A stretch of DNA of 64,000 nucleotides from an uncultured Flavobacteriales bacterium (GCA_943789205.1 CALSTG010000001.1:982435-1046434), one strand, 5' to 3'. Positions 1 through 13,530 are shown, numbered from the stretch's first letter. Notes: generated from the letters alone by a model not told the origin. Numbers and translations: made by a program.

Positions 1-336
1 AAAAAGATTAGAATGATTTCCTTCTTAATTGATGCTGAAGGTAATCCCGTTAAAGATCTTTCAGTTATTAATGATGCGGTAAAAGATTTAGCTGAAAATT
101 ATGACCCTTCAATTTGGATTTTGGCTAGTGGCGATGTGCGGTCAATCTATAACCTAAATAACAATGGTGTTTCTCTAATCGATGAAGGAGCTAATTTCGA
201 AGAATTGATGCTTCTCATAGATAAAAAAAGTCATCTAAGAATGGTTCTTTCAGGAAAAGTAGAGGGGCAAATCAGAAGAATGAAGCAAAGTATGGCACTG
301 CTTCAGAAACAATATGACAAACAATCTTCAAAGTAA
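1..336 (+). CDS. C-terminal part of a SCO1/SenC-like protein (5' end probably outside the window)
   Basis: Frame is open to base 1 with no stop upstream of the ATG at 13. The pattern SFLIDAEGNPV...YDPSIWILASGDVRSIYNL...LLIDKKSHLRMVLSG resembles the second half of SCO proteins; lies directly upstream of another SCO gene. Confidence 0.55.
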   Translation, partial: KKIRMISFLIDAEGNPVKDLSVINDAVKDLAENYDPSIWILASGDVRSIYNLNNNGVSLIDEGANFEELMLLIDKKSHLRMVLSGKVEGQIRRMKQSMALLQKQYDKQSSK

Positions 337-338
337 AC

Positions 339-1016
339 ATGAATCGTTTAACTGTATGTTTGGCACTTCTTTTAATTACAGGATGTGATGCAGTACCTGA
401 AAAGGCTACCTCACTTAAAAAACTTCCATATATCGGTCATTACGACCTTGACTATTCAGAGAAGAACGGTATAAAAACTGTTGACACTATTTACCAACCT
501 ATTCGTCCTTTCACCTATTTAAATCAGGATTCCGTGGAAGTATCGAATAAAAGCTTTGCCAACAAAATATGGATTGCGGAATTCTTCTTTGCAACTTGTC
601 CTACGATTTGTCCAGTTATGAATAGTGAAATGCAACATCTTCAAAAAGAATTTGATGAAATGGGGCTCAGTAATGATATTCAGTTTCTTTCATTTTCAAT
701 AGACCCCAAAAAGGATACACCATCAGCATTAAAGGCTTACAAAAATAATTATTGTGACTCTTGTGATAATTGGGACTTTTTGACTGGCAATGAAAAATTT
801 ACGCATAGCCTTGGAATTGAAAGCTTTAAGATTTTTTCAGGAAGAGAGGAAGAGGCTGAAGGAGGATATGCACACTCAGGGGCCTTTTCTATGGTTGATC
901 CAAATGGATATTTAAGAGGTGTATATAATATTACAGGTTTCGATGGAACCGTAAACAAAAAAGAATATCATCGGTTAAAAGAGGAACTAATTGTGCTTAT
1001 TGAAAGTTTAAAATAA
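339..1016 (+). CDS. SCO family protein (SCO1/SenC/PrrC), cytochrome oxidase copper chaperone-like lipoprotein
   Basis: TCPTICPVM (CxxxC) motif, FLSFSIDPKKDTP, lipobox LLITGC, conserved downstream His (GGYAHSGAF). Confidence 0.9.
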   Translation: MNRLTVCLALLLITGCDAVPEKATSLKKLPYIGHYDLDYSEKNGIKTVDTIYQPIRPFTYLNQDSVEVSNKSFANKIWIAEFFFATCPTICPVMNSEMQHLQKEFDEMGLSNDIQFLSFSIDPKKDTPSALKAYKNNYCDSCDNWDFLTGNEKFTHSLGIESFKIFSGREEEAEGGYAHSGAFSMVDPNGYLRGVYNITGFDGTVNKKEYHRLKEELIVLIESLK

Positions 1017-1019
1017 TAG

Positions 1020-2363
1020 GTGAAAGATCTCAACCAAATAGAAAAAGAACTCTTCCCGTTGAGGAAACAACTTCGGGAACATAGCTTGTATAATCAGATG
1101 CATAGCCTTGAGGACATTAAGACCTTTATGTCACTGCATGTTTTTGCCGTATGGGATTTTATGTCCTTACTGAAATCACTTCAGGTTCAGCTGACCAATA
1201 CTTCTGTACCTTGGACGCCTCGTCCTAATGCAAATCTGTCGCGATTTATAAATGAGATTGTTCACGCAGAGGAAAGTGATGTTAACGAAAAAGGAGAAGC
1301 GAAGAGTCATTTTGAAATGTACCTTGACGCGATGCATCAAATAGGCGCTGACACGAGTGAAATTAAGCATTTAATTAAGGGTGTTGAGAATGGAGAAAAG
1401 ATTCAAACGGTTCTTGATGGTTTATATATTGATAATGCTGTCAAAGAGTTCGTAGCTTTCACTTTTGAAGTGATTGCCTCTGGAAAAGCTCATTGTATTG
1501 CAGCTGCCTTTACTTTTGGTCGAGAGGACGTGATCCCTGATATGTTCATCGAAATACTCAAGCAATCGGATGCCAAAAATAAAAACTATAATAAGCTTCG
1601 CTACTATTTGGACAGACATGTGGAATTAGATGGTGATGAACATGGACCTTTATCCCTTAAGATGGTTGAAGAGCTTTGTAAAGGAGATAGTAAGAAATGC
1701 CAAGAAGCAGTAGATATATCAAAACAAGCATTGGCACACCGCATAAAGTTATGGGATAGTATTGAGCAAAAAATCGTCCAAACAGAGGGTCGAATTGCCA
1801 GAAAACCAAGAAAAAAGAAAACCCTAGATAAGGTCATATTCGCCGTGTCAATTGCTATCCCTCTAGCGGTTGCAGTTTTGTTTTCAGTAAAAATAGAAGG
1901 GATTGACCTTTCGTTCTTACCTCCTATCTATGCCAGTCTGAACGGTCTAACCGCTGCAGGTCTTGTTCTCGCTCTAATTGCTATTAAGCTAAAAAAGATG
2001 AAGCTTCACCAGCGTATTATTCAAGGGTGTCTTTCTTTTTCTATACTATTTCTATTGCTTTATGTCTTGTACCATATGACCTCTGACTCGACTAAATACG
2101 GTGATTTGAATGGGAATGGCCTTTTAGAAAGTACTGAAAGATTGGCCGTAGCTGACACACAAAACCTGTACTTCTTTATATTAATTTCTCACATATTCTT
2201 GAGTCTTGTAGTTATCCCTTTGGTATTGTATGCTTACAAATTTGCTTGGGAAGGAGATTTCGAAAAACATAAAAAATGGACGCGCTTCGCATTTCCAATT
2301 TGGTTATATGTGGCCGTTACAGGAGTGGTCGTTTACTATATGATTTCCCCTTTTTACGGCTAA
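1020..2363 (+). CDS. DUF3050 (heme-oxygenase-like) domain fused to DUF420 membrane domain
   Basis: GTG start. N-terminal ~250 aa match the DUF3050 pattern ([53 protein letters not shown]). C-terminal ~180 aa are a 5-TM DUF420-like region ([36 protein letters not shown]). Confidence 0.8.
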   Translation: MKDLNQIEKELFPLRKQLREHSLYNQMHSLEDIKTFMSLHVFAVWDFMSLLKSLQVQLTNTSVPWTPRPNANLSRFINEIVHAEESDVNEKGEAKSHFEMYLDAMHQIGADTSEIKHLIKGVENGEKIQTVLDGLYIDNAVKEFVAFTFEVIASGKAHCIAAAFTFGREDVIPDMFIEILKQSDAKNKNYNKLRYYLDRHVELDGDEHGPLSLKMVEELCKGDSKKCQEAVDISKQALAHRIKLWDSIEQKIVQTEGRIARKPRKKKTLDKVIFAVSIAIPLAVAVLFSVKIEGIDLSFLPPIYASLNGLTAAGLVLALIAIKLKKMKLHQRIIQGCLSFSILFLLLYVLYHMTSDSTKYGDLNGNGLLESTERLAVADTQNLYFFILISHIFLSLVVIPLVLYAYKFAWEGDFEKHKKWTRFAFPIWLYVAVTGVVVYYMISPFYG

Positions 2364-2364
2364 G

Positions 2365-3513
2365 CTATTTTATCAAAATTTCTACACGTCGATTCGCTTC
2401 TTTCTCCATCTCAGAGTTGGGGAATTCATAAACTGGACTTGTAAAACCATAGCCCTTTGCACTTAGCCTTTTCGGTGAAATCCCTGCTGCGATTAAATAT
2501 TTTACAATCTCTTTTGCGCGCTTTTTTGAAAGTCGCTTTGAGCTAAAAGCTTGAGTGCCATCTCCATTTACGTGACCTTGAATTTCTATATTCACCGATG
2601 CGTTGACTAACAGAAAATCACGAAGCCTATTTAGTTTTGGCCCCGACTCTTCAAGAATAGAAGCCAATCCTGCAGTAAAATAAATTTCATCTATTTTAGC
2701 CACTGCACCTCGGACCAGAGGCTTTAAAAAAATCGTGTCTTTTAAGCCGTTTTTAACAAGTATGGAATGGTCTTTTTTATCAAAAGAGAAATAACCCTCT
2801 GCATCAATCTTTAACTCGCATTTCTTGATGTTTTTTCGAATGTTTAAGATCAAGTCACTAGCAACGTATGCGCCATTGATTTCGTTTGCTCCAGTGAGGG
2901 ATATTTTACTTTTAACCGGGCGTTTTGTAATGGCATCTCGGACATGAATGGCATATTCATTTGCATTGGTGTGTGTTGTTAAGTCAAAAAGTAAAGAATC
3001 AACTATTTCATTACCAAATTCATCTTGAGGGGAAAAATCAAATGAGAAATCTAAAGAGTCCTTAATTCCTTCTTTAGCAACTAAAGCTACACCATAGCGC
3101 AGTGATTCTTCAACAAATATGAATTCAGAATTCAGCTCTTCAGTGCTCTGTTCTGAAAAAATGAACTTTGCATTACCTGAAGCTAATTCATCACAAAGCA
3201 TTCCGTTTTTCTCCTGAAAAATATAGATCTGAAAAGATGCTTTTATTTTTTGAATATTAAGCTTCATTAGACCAGAAGATGGCGTATCAAAAAAGAGCCA
3301 AATTTGGTTTTTACTTACCTCTTTTGTCTTTTCATAGCCATAAAGTGACTTTTTATCAATCCCTCTTTTACCTTGAAAAGCTAATGAGTAAAAATTATTA
3401 GGTGACAAAGATATCCCCCCGTAACATTTATAATAACCCACATCTTGCGCCTGAGACGTCATCGTAAATAACGAGGTAAAAAGAATAAATAAAAATACGA
3501 TTCCTTTTTTCAT
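2365..3513 (-). CDS. OmpA family protein (C-terminal peptidoglycan-binding domain)
   Basis: Signal peptide; C-terminal IEIQGHVNGDGTQAFSSKRLSKKRAKEIVKYLIAAGISPKRLSAKGYG...NRRVEILIK. Confidence 0.9.
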   Translation of the reverse strand: MKKGIVFLFILFTSLFTMTSQAQDVGYYKCYGGISLSPNNFYSLAFQGKRGIDKKSLYGYEKTKEVSKNQIWLFFDTPSSGLMKLNIQKIKASFQIYIFQEKNGMLCDELASGNAKFIFSEQSTEELNSEFIFVEESLRYGVALVAKEGIKDSLDFSFDFSPQDEFGNEIVDSLLFDLTTHTNANEYAIHVRDAITKRPVKSKISLTGANEINGAYVASDLILNIRKNIKKCELKIDAEGYFSFDKKDHSILVKNGLKDTIFLKPLVRGAVAKIDEIYFTAGLASILEESGPKLNRLRDFLLVNASVNIEIQGHVNGDGTQAFSSKRLSKKRAKEIVKYLIAAGISPKRLSAKGYGFTSPVYEFPNSEMEKEANRRVEILIK

Positions 3514-4911
3514 TTAATTGATATCGACATTTACATTACCTGTAATATTGGTTCTTACATAGAGTCGTTTAGGACCTAAAAAAATATTATTTATACGCAA
3601 CAAATCCAGTCTAGTATTAACATATACTCCGGGGTAAACCTCTCCATTTAATTTACTTTCTAAAGTCGATAATAACCTATTTAAATTTGATGACATGTCA
3701 ATTTTTGACTTTTCCATAATTGTACTTTTAATCCTATTCCCTAACAACCATCCTGCAGACTTTAATAATAATGCCTTTGTTTTTAACTCAAAGTCAACGT
3801 CTTCTAGACTCAATACTTGTGTCTCTAAATCCATTATAGGCCTGCATATTAGATATATCTTTCCTTGTCGAAAGCCCTCAAATTCCATGCGTAAAACCAG
3901 CTTCCCTGACTGCGTTCCTACAACACGCAAATTTCGCACCACAATATCTTTACCTTTAATAGAAATTATTTGGTCTTTAAATGCGCTTGTTAGTATAGAC
4001 GATAATGAATCGTAACTGGCTGCAGCATCCGCTAAAATATCAAAGCCTTTTACCTGTTTTTCGGACTTCATAGGCTTTAAAGAGGTGTACCTATAGCCTT
4101 GATTTTCTGTACTTATTAAAGGTGAGAAGAATAAACTTAATGAAAATTTAGCCGTATTGCCTTCATAGCTTAGTGCTGACATTGAAAACGACTTAGGGTT
4201 TAAATATAATTGCCCATACATATCAATAGGCAAAGGCTCTTGAAGCTTTTTCCAAGCATCCTCAATTTTAGATTTCACATCTATTGCGCCCAACTCCTTG
4301 TCAAGTTTTGATTGCATGTCCTTAAGTTCTTTTGTGATCTCTTTTTGTACTTTATCTGTAACGTTATATTTTAGAAACGTCACCTCGCAAGGATCCTTTA
4401 TTACAAAAGACTTTAAGGTTGTTTTTGCCTGAAACTTATAGTCTTTACTCAGCCCAACCTTAGTTAAATAAGACATGGAATAACGTCTTTTGGGCTCACC
4501 TATACCACAAGAGGCGTAAATTCTTGGAACGGTGCATGATTCCTTTCCGTTCCAGAGCGTTATGCATAATGGGCAATAATTCAAGTCTAAAGAAAACCCT
4601 CCTGAAATAGTAGTCTCAAGCCGACTTGCTTTTGTGGCAAAAGCGATGGGTTTTCGCGTAAAAACATATGCATAACTCATTCCCTCACAATTAGTACTTT
4701 TCCCCTTAAAAGTTTTAGGTGTCGTCTTTTCAGCCTCCTTAAATAATTTATTCATATCGACTTCGACATCTACATTCATTCTTGAAATCACAGGTTCAAT
4801 CTTTTTTGGAGATGTCATTGTAAAGTCAGGAATTGCGGGCTCAATGGTTTTACATGAAACCAAAATGAGGACAATAATTATAAAATAGAGCGACTTCTGT
4901 CTTCTAAACAT
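3514..4911 (-). CDS. DUF4403 family lipoprotein
   Basis: Lipobox LILVSCK; long hydrophilic/beta-rich protein with the DUF4403-like layout; abuts the OmpA gene. Confidence 0.65.
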   Translation of the reverse strand: MFRRQKSLYFIIIVLILVSCKTIEPAIPDFTMTSPKKIEPVISRMNVDVEVDMNKLFKEAEKTTPKTFKGKSTNCEGMSYAYVFTRKPIAFATKASRLETTISGGFSLDLNYCPLCITLWNGKESCTVPRIYASCGIGEPKRRYSMSYLTKVGLSKDYKFQAKTTLKSFVIKDPCEVTFLKYNVTDKVQKEITKELKDMQSKLDKELGAIDVKSKIEDAWKKLQEPLPIDMYGQLYLNPKSFSMSALSYEGNTAKFSLSLFFSPLISTENQGYRYTSLKPMKSEKQVKGFDILADAAASYDSLSSILTSAFKDQIISIKGKDIVVRNLRVVGTQSGKLVLRMEFEGFRQGKIYLICRPIMDLETQVLSLEDVDFELKTKALLLKSAGWLLGNRIKSTIMEKSKIDMSSNLNRLLSTLESKLNGEVYPGVYVNTRLDLLRINNIFLGPKRLYVRTNITGNVNVDIN

Positions 4912-5019
4912 TTGAGTTTTTGAAATAGGGTTGGCCTAATTTAATTCATTTTTTTAATCCATAAACGATAACGCTCCTTTAAATCGAGGGTTTCTAGGGG
5001 AAAAATTAATAAGATTGGT

Positions 5020-5027
5020 TAAATTTG
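5020..5027 (+). promoter_or_regulatory. Bacteroidota -7 box (TAAATTTG) upstream of icd
   Basis: Matches TAnnTTTG, ~30 bp upstream of the ATG at 5058. Confidence 0.5.
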
Positions 5028-5051
5028 CAAACACTTTAAATCTAAGTATAA

Positions 5052-8191
<3,140 letters not shown>

Positions 8192-8309
8192 TTCATCCTT
8201 TTAAGCGCTACTAAGTTACGCAATGCACGATTAAATAAACACATTATACATTGAATGGTGTCTGCTTTGAGCTTTATCTTAACTTTGTTCCTCGTTCAAG
8301 GCTGTAATC

Positions 8310-9272
8310 ATGAAATTTATTTTTAAAATTTCTCTTCTGATTCTTGCTGCAATTGTATTTGTAGTCATTCTGCTTTTTGGTTATCGTGATATTACTCTAG
8401 AAACTTTAATGAGCAAGTATGGGCGATCACCATCGTCATTTATTGCTATTGACGGTATGAATGTTCATTATAGAGATGAAGGCTCCTCGGTTCTAGATTC
8501 TATTCCAATTGTATTGATTCATGGAACTGGATCAAGCCTGCATACTTTTAATGGATGGGTGGCTGAACTAAAAGACAATTATAGAGTCCTAAGAATGGAT
8601 TTGCCAGCATATGGACTCACAGGCCCTTTTAGAAAAGGAGATTACTCAATGCAAAGCTATGTGAATTTTATTCATGCATTTTTAAGTGCCAAAGGCATTG
8701 ATAGATGTATACTTGGCGGAAATTCATTGGGCGGTGGAATTGCATGGAACTTCGCCCTTGATTATCCCGATATGGTGCATAAGTTAATACTCATAGATGC
8801 CTCAGGTTATGCAATAAAAGCCCAAAGTACTCCTCTTGCTTTTACAATTGCCCAAACACCCATAATCAATAAACTTTTTACATTTATAACACCGAGGTTC
8901 ATCGCTAGAAAAAGTGTAGAAAATGTATACGCCGATAAATCAAAAGTGACTGAGGTATTGGTTGACCGTTATTTTGAGCTCACCTTAAGAAAAGGAAATA
9001 GACAAGCCTTTATAGATAAATTGACTGCTCCTAAAGGACAAAGTCGCTCTAAAGAAATAAAGCGAATCACTCAAAAAACACTAGTTCTTTGGGGCGAGGA
9101 AGACGCATTAATCCCTATGGAGGCTGCCTATAAATTCAATGCTCAATTACCTAACAACAAGCTTGTTATACTAAAAGGGTTAGGCCATGTACCTATGGAA
9201 GAAAATCCTAAAAAAAGCATACTACCTCTGCTTTCGTTTTTACAAGAGAATGATTCTTTATATCAACAATAA
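8310..9272 (+). CDS. Alpha/beta hydrolase
   Basis: HGTGSSLHTF oxyanion region, GGNSLGGGIAWNFA nucleophile elbow, LVLWGEEDALIP, GLGHVPMEENP. Confidence 0.93.
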   Translation: MKFIFKISLLILAAIVFVVILLFGYRDITLETLMSKYGRSPSSFIAIDGMNVHYRDEGSSVLDSIPIVLIHGTGSSLHTFNGWVAELKDNYRVLRMDLPAYGLTGPFRKGDYSMQSYVNFIHAFLSAKGIDRCILGGNSLGGGIAWNFALDYPDMVHKLILIDASGYAIKAQSTPLAFTIAQTPIINKLFTFITPRFIARKSVENVYADKSKVTEVLVDRYFELTLRKGNRQAFIDKLTAPKGQSRSKEIKRITQKTLVLWGEEDALIPMEAAYKFNAQLPNNKLVILKGLGHVPMEENPKKSILPLLSFLQENDSLYQQ

Positions 9273-9303
9273 TGAAATGATTCAATCGTTAATGATACAT
9301 ATT

Positions 9304-9558
9304 ATGAAAAGATATATACTCCCATGTTGCATTGGCTTTTTATTCATTATGCCCTCTTGTTCGAAAAACGAAAATTGTTTATTTGAAAATTCTAGCAGCT
9401 CACAAAACTGTATTGACTCGACGCTGATTGATCCCAATATGATGTGTACTGAAGAATATGACCCCGTGTGTGGGTGTGATGGGGTGACTTACTCAAATGA
9501 ATGTGATGCCTCAAGAAACGGCGTGACGATTGTATTACAGGGTGAATGCTGTGAATAA
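9304..9558 (+). CDS. Small lipoprotein with Kazal-type domain
   Basis: In-frame ATG at 9304 (the 9187 start overlaps the hydrolase); MKRYILPCCIGFLFIMPSCS lipobox; CTEEYDPVCGCDGVTYSNECDASRNGVTIVLQGEC. Confidence 0.8.
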   Translation: MKRYILPCCIGFLFIMPSCSKNENCLFENSSSSQNCIDSTLIDPNMMCTEEYDPVCGCDGVTYSNECDASRNGVTIVLQGECCE

Positions 9559-9608
9559 TAAAATAATAATCAGATTAGTTAAATAAAAAATACTATCCAA
9601 TAAGACTT

Positions 9609-12013
9609 ATGAAAAAAATCAGCCTGCTTCTTTTATTACTGTCTTGTATGCAGCTTTCTTTTGCGCAAAAATTCACGATTAGTGGAACTGTAAAAGAAGC
9701 CAAAACGGGAGAACCAATAATTGGCGCCAAAATCTATGATTTAAAATCAAAAAAAGGAACCATCTCAAATGAATATGGCTTTTATAGTCTCACCTTGCCC
9801 CAGGATAGTGTATCCATTAGGGTCTCATACATTGGTTACACAGCTATGGAATATCAATTTGATGGTAAAAAAAATATTGCATTGCCTGTTGAACTTATTG
9901 ACCATTCAAGAACTCGAAGAAGTCACGGTTACCGCTGAAAAAAATATTGAGGAACGCACCCAAATGAGCTCCTTTGATGTCTCCATTGAAAAAATTAAAG
10001 CCCTCCCTGTTTTCTTAGGGAGAGAAAGACATCATTAAAACCATACAGCTCTTTCCAGGTGTTCAGTCGGGTAGTGAAGGCTCAAGTGGAATTTACGTTC
10101 GTGGTGGAGGCCAAGACCAAAACCTCATGCTTTTAGATGGTGTTCCCATTTACAATGCAACCCACTTATTTGGCTTCTTTTCCATATTCAATGCAGATGC
10201 GATCAATAAGGTAACGATGATTAAAGGAGGGTTCCCGGCGCGCTATGGAGGCCGTTTGTCTTCTGTCCTCGATATCAGAATGAAAGAAGGAAATATGAAG
10301 GAGTTTCATGGAGAAGGTAGTATTGGATTGATCTCATCGAAGCTATCTCTAGAGGGCCCAATTAAAAAAGACAAAACTTCGTTTATCGTTTCGGGAAGAC
10401 GTACATACATAGATGTTCTTGCGAGACCTTTTATTAATATGCGTAATAGAAACCAAAGCAGTGGAAAAGGTGAAGAAGGCTCAAGTGAAACACAAACAGG
10501 GGGCTATTACTTTTGGGATTTAAATGCGAAAATCAACCATAAGTTTTCCGAGACCAGCAGGCTCTACTTGAGTGGCTACTTTGGAAGAGATCGTTTCTAT
10601 AACGATGCTACCAATACCTATACCACGGATGAAGACACCTCAAGTACGGACGAAACCTCGAGCAACGGATTAAGATGGGGAAATGCCATTGCGGCGCTGC
10701 GATGGAACAAAATTATTACTCCTAAACTTTTCATGAATCTAACGGGGACTTTCAGTCAATATGAATTTACTGTAGGTGGCCAAAATCAATCAACTACCAC
10801 TTACCAAAACGCTCCTTCAACAAGCCAAAATGTTCTCTTTAACTATAATTCTGGTATTCAAGATTGGACCGTAAAGGCTGATTTTGACTTCAGACCAAAT
10901 CCAAACCATACGATTAAGTTTGGATTTGGAGACACCTACCACACCTTTGTACCGGGGGTGAATCAAATAGCGCTTTCAAATAATACTTCAAGCGGTATTG
11001 ATACCACATTTGGATCGTCAAGACAATATGGTCATGAGCACTGGGCTTATTTTGAGGATGATTGGGAAATTTCAGCACGTCTGAAATTAAACATCGGGAT
11101 TCATTTTTCAGGATTCAAAGCAAATCAGGAGTGGTACCCAAGTATCCAGCCTAGATTCGCAGCAAGATACATGCTCAATGAAAATTCATCATTGAAGATG
11201 TCCTACTCGAGTATGACACAATTTTTACATTTATTGACCAACCCTACAATAGGCTTGCCAACAGACCTGTGGGTTCCTGTAACGGATAGAGTTGCGCCAG
11301 AGTACTCAAATCAGCTTGCCCTGGGTTATGCCCAAACTTTAACTAAGGGATTCCAATTTTCAGTGGAGGGCTATTACAAAGACATGCAGAACCTCATCGC
11401 CTATAAAGAAGGGGTTAGTTTTTTTGGGTCTTCACAAGACTGGCAGGATAAAATCACAGTCGGAAATGGAAATAGCTATGGCCTAGAGGTTCTCGTTGAG
11501 AAGAAATTAGGAAAAACTTCAGGTTGGATTGGTTATACTTTGAGCTGGTCAAATCGACAATTTGACTCTTTGAATTTTGGAAATCCATATCCCTATATCT
11601 ATGACAGAAGACATGATATTGGGCTTGCTGTCACGCATAAGTTTAACGACCGTGTCGATATTGGTGTCGTTTGGGTCTTTGGATCGGGATATGCCACAAC
11701 ACTCGCACAACAAACCTATTTAGGGGTAGATGGTCTTGGTATTGGGGCAAACACACCCTACGCACCCATTGAGCATATTGAGGAACGTAACGATTACAGG
11801 ATGCCCGCCTACCACAGACTCGATATTGGTGTAAACCTTCATAAGAAAAAGAACAACTGGGAGAGTACCTGGAGCTTTGGACTATACAATGCCTACTCCC
11901 GGCAAAATGCATTCTTTCTCTTCTTTGAGGAAGGAAATAATGGAACGCGGACGCTAAATCAGCTTAGCTTATTCCCCATACTCCCTAGTGTTTCATATAG
12001 CTTTAAATTTTAA
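9609..12013 (+). pseudogene. TonB-dependent receptor with CarboxypepD_reg-like N-terminus, interrupted by two apparent +1 insertions (~9902 and ~10021)
   Basis: ORFs 9609-9938, 9769-10038 and 10127-12013 lie in successive frames. Removing one C at 9902/9903 gives ELIDIQELEEVTVTAEKN; removing one A at 10021 gives PVFLGEKDIIKTIQLFPGVQSGSEGSSGIYVRGGGQDQNLMLLDGVPIYN. Confidence 0.88.
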
Positions 12014-12017
12014 AAAC

Positions 12018-12938
12018 ATGAAAAAACTTATTTTATTTTTATCTGCAATACCGCTTCTTTTATTCACGAATTGCACAAAAGAAATTGAGTTCGATGCACA
12101 AGATATTGCGTCAAGAATTGTAGTCAATAGTCTTTTTACAAATGACTCTGTATGGACAGCCAATATTAGCCGAAGTGTTGGTGTATTAGAAAGCACAAGC
12201 TATACCAGCATTAATGATGCCTATGTCTCTATTTTCGATGGAAACGGAGTACAGGTTACCACACTTACCAACCAAGGAGATGGGCTGTACATCTCACCAA
12301 CAGGAGCAACTCCACAGGCCGACGAGCTATATACGATTGAAGTGAGTGCTCCTGGATATACGCCCGTAAACGCAACAAATAGGATTCCGGTCGCCGTTCA
12401 AATCAATAGTATTGACACGGTTAGCAGCACCAATAGCGATGGACAAACCATCCTGGAAACAACGATAAACTTTCAAGACCCGCCTGCAAATGAAAACTTC
12501 TATATGGTGGAAGTTTTGGTCAAAGGCACGTGGATTGACGAATGGGGTGAATTCGAAGAGGATACCATCGAGTTTCGGGAACCACTAGAAATTTCTTGCA
12601 ATGATATCAATGTAGAAACCGTAAATAGATTCAATTTCGGAGGCTTTGAAAACACCTATCTATACCTAATGCTCAAGGATGAAAATTTTGATGGGGAAGA
12701 TTACGCACTCACCTTTAGTGTGATCAATTATGCTGAGCTAAAAGATTTAGAGCTCTTTGGTGAAATTAGATTGGTCAACACCAGCGAGGCTTACTTCAAC
12801 TATCTGAAATCCTTTAATCTATATCAAAGAGCAAGTGGAAATCCATTTGCCACGCCTGTGCAAGTCTACTCTAACGTAGAAAATGGCATGGGAATATTCG
12901 CGGGTGGAACACTCACTTATTGGGATGTTGGATTTTGA
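12018..12938 (+). CDS. DUF4249 domain-containing lipoprotein
   Basis: ATG at 12018; lipobox LLLFTNC; TKEIEFDAQDIASRIVVNSLFTNDSVWTANISRS; follows a TonB receptor. Confidence 0.85.
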   Translation: MKKLILFLSAIPLLLFTNCTKEIEFDAQDIASRIVVNSLFTNDSVWTANISRSVGVLESTSYTSINDAYVSIFDGNGVQVTTLTNQGDGLYISPTGATPQADELYTIEVSAPGYTPVNATNRIPVAVQINSIDTVSSTNSDGQTILETTINFQDPPANENFYMVEVLVKGTWIDEWGEFEEDTIEFREPLEISCNDINVETVNRFNFGGFENTYLYLMLKDENFDGEDYALTFSVINYAELKDLELFGEIRLVNTSEAYFNYLKSFNLYQRASGNPFATPVQVYSNVENGMGIFAGGTLTYWDVGF

Positions 12939-13530
12939 TTGTAAGAAATAAACATACAGCATTTATCCTCTTTTTCTTGGGCACATTGCTCCATAGTAGC
13001 GGAAGCTGCAAAAAAGGCTATAAGGCAGGATTTGGCCCATTCTAGATGATACGACCGTAGTTGTCAATGGAGACATGGGAAGCAGAATAGACAATCAGCT
13101 AGAAAGATTGCTCAATAAATACCCAAACATTAGCTACGCTATTATGGAAAAGTGCCCGGGCTCTAGGGATGATGAAGAGCTTTTTAAAGCCGCCATCATG
13201 ATGTATAATCAAGATGTTCATATCCACCTTCCACCGAATGCTAAAATAGAATCCGGCGCCGTAGATTTGTTTTTGGCAGGAACCACACGCACGATGGACG
13301 AAGGAGCCAAAATAGGGGTTCATGCTTGGAGTGATGGAAATACATCTGCCACAGAATATCCTGTTGGACATGAGGAGCACGAGATCTATATTGACTACTA
13401 TGCCAGTATCGGTTATTCACAACAAGAGGCAGAAAATCTGTATTATTTTATCATCAATGCTGCTGGGCCGAACAACATTCACTATATGACAGCAGAAGAA
13501 ATTTTAGCTTTCGGTATTCTTAATCCTTGA
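12935..13530 (+). pseudogene. COG3904-like periplasmic ClpP/crotonase-fold lipoprotein with a 1-nt deletion near 13036-13038
   Basis: Frame from TTG 12935 encodes (M)IVRNKHTAFILFFLGTLLHSSGSCKKGYKAGFGP then a stop. Adding one C in the CCC run continues as ILDDTTVVVNGDMGSRIDNQL... of ORF 13075-13530 (SGAVDLFLAG, GVHAWSDG, YYFIINAAGPNNIHYMTAEEIL). Confidence 0.65.

Noticed and set aside
9769-10038. ORF of 89 aa as a separate gene
   Set aside because: Its C-terminal half is the missing middle of the frameshifted TonB receptor (QELEEVTVTAEKN...); not an independent CDS.
11643-11912. 89-aa minus-strand ORF inside the TonB receptor
   Set aside because: Shadow ORF with no recognisable domain or promoter.
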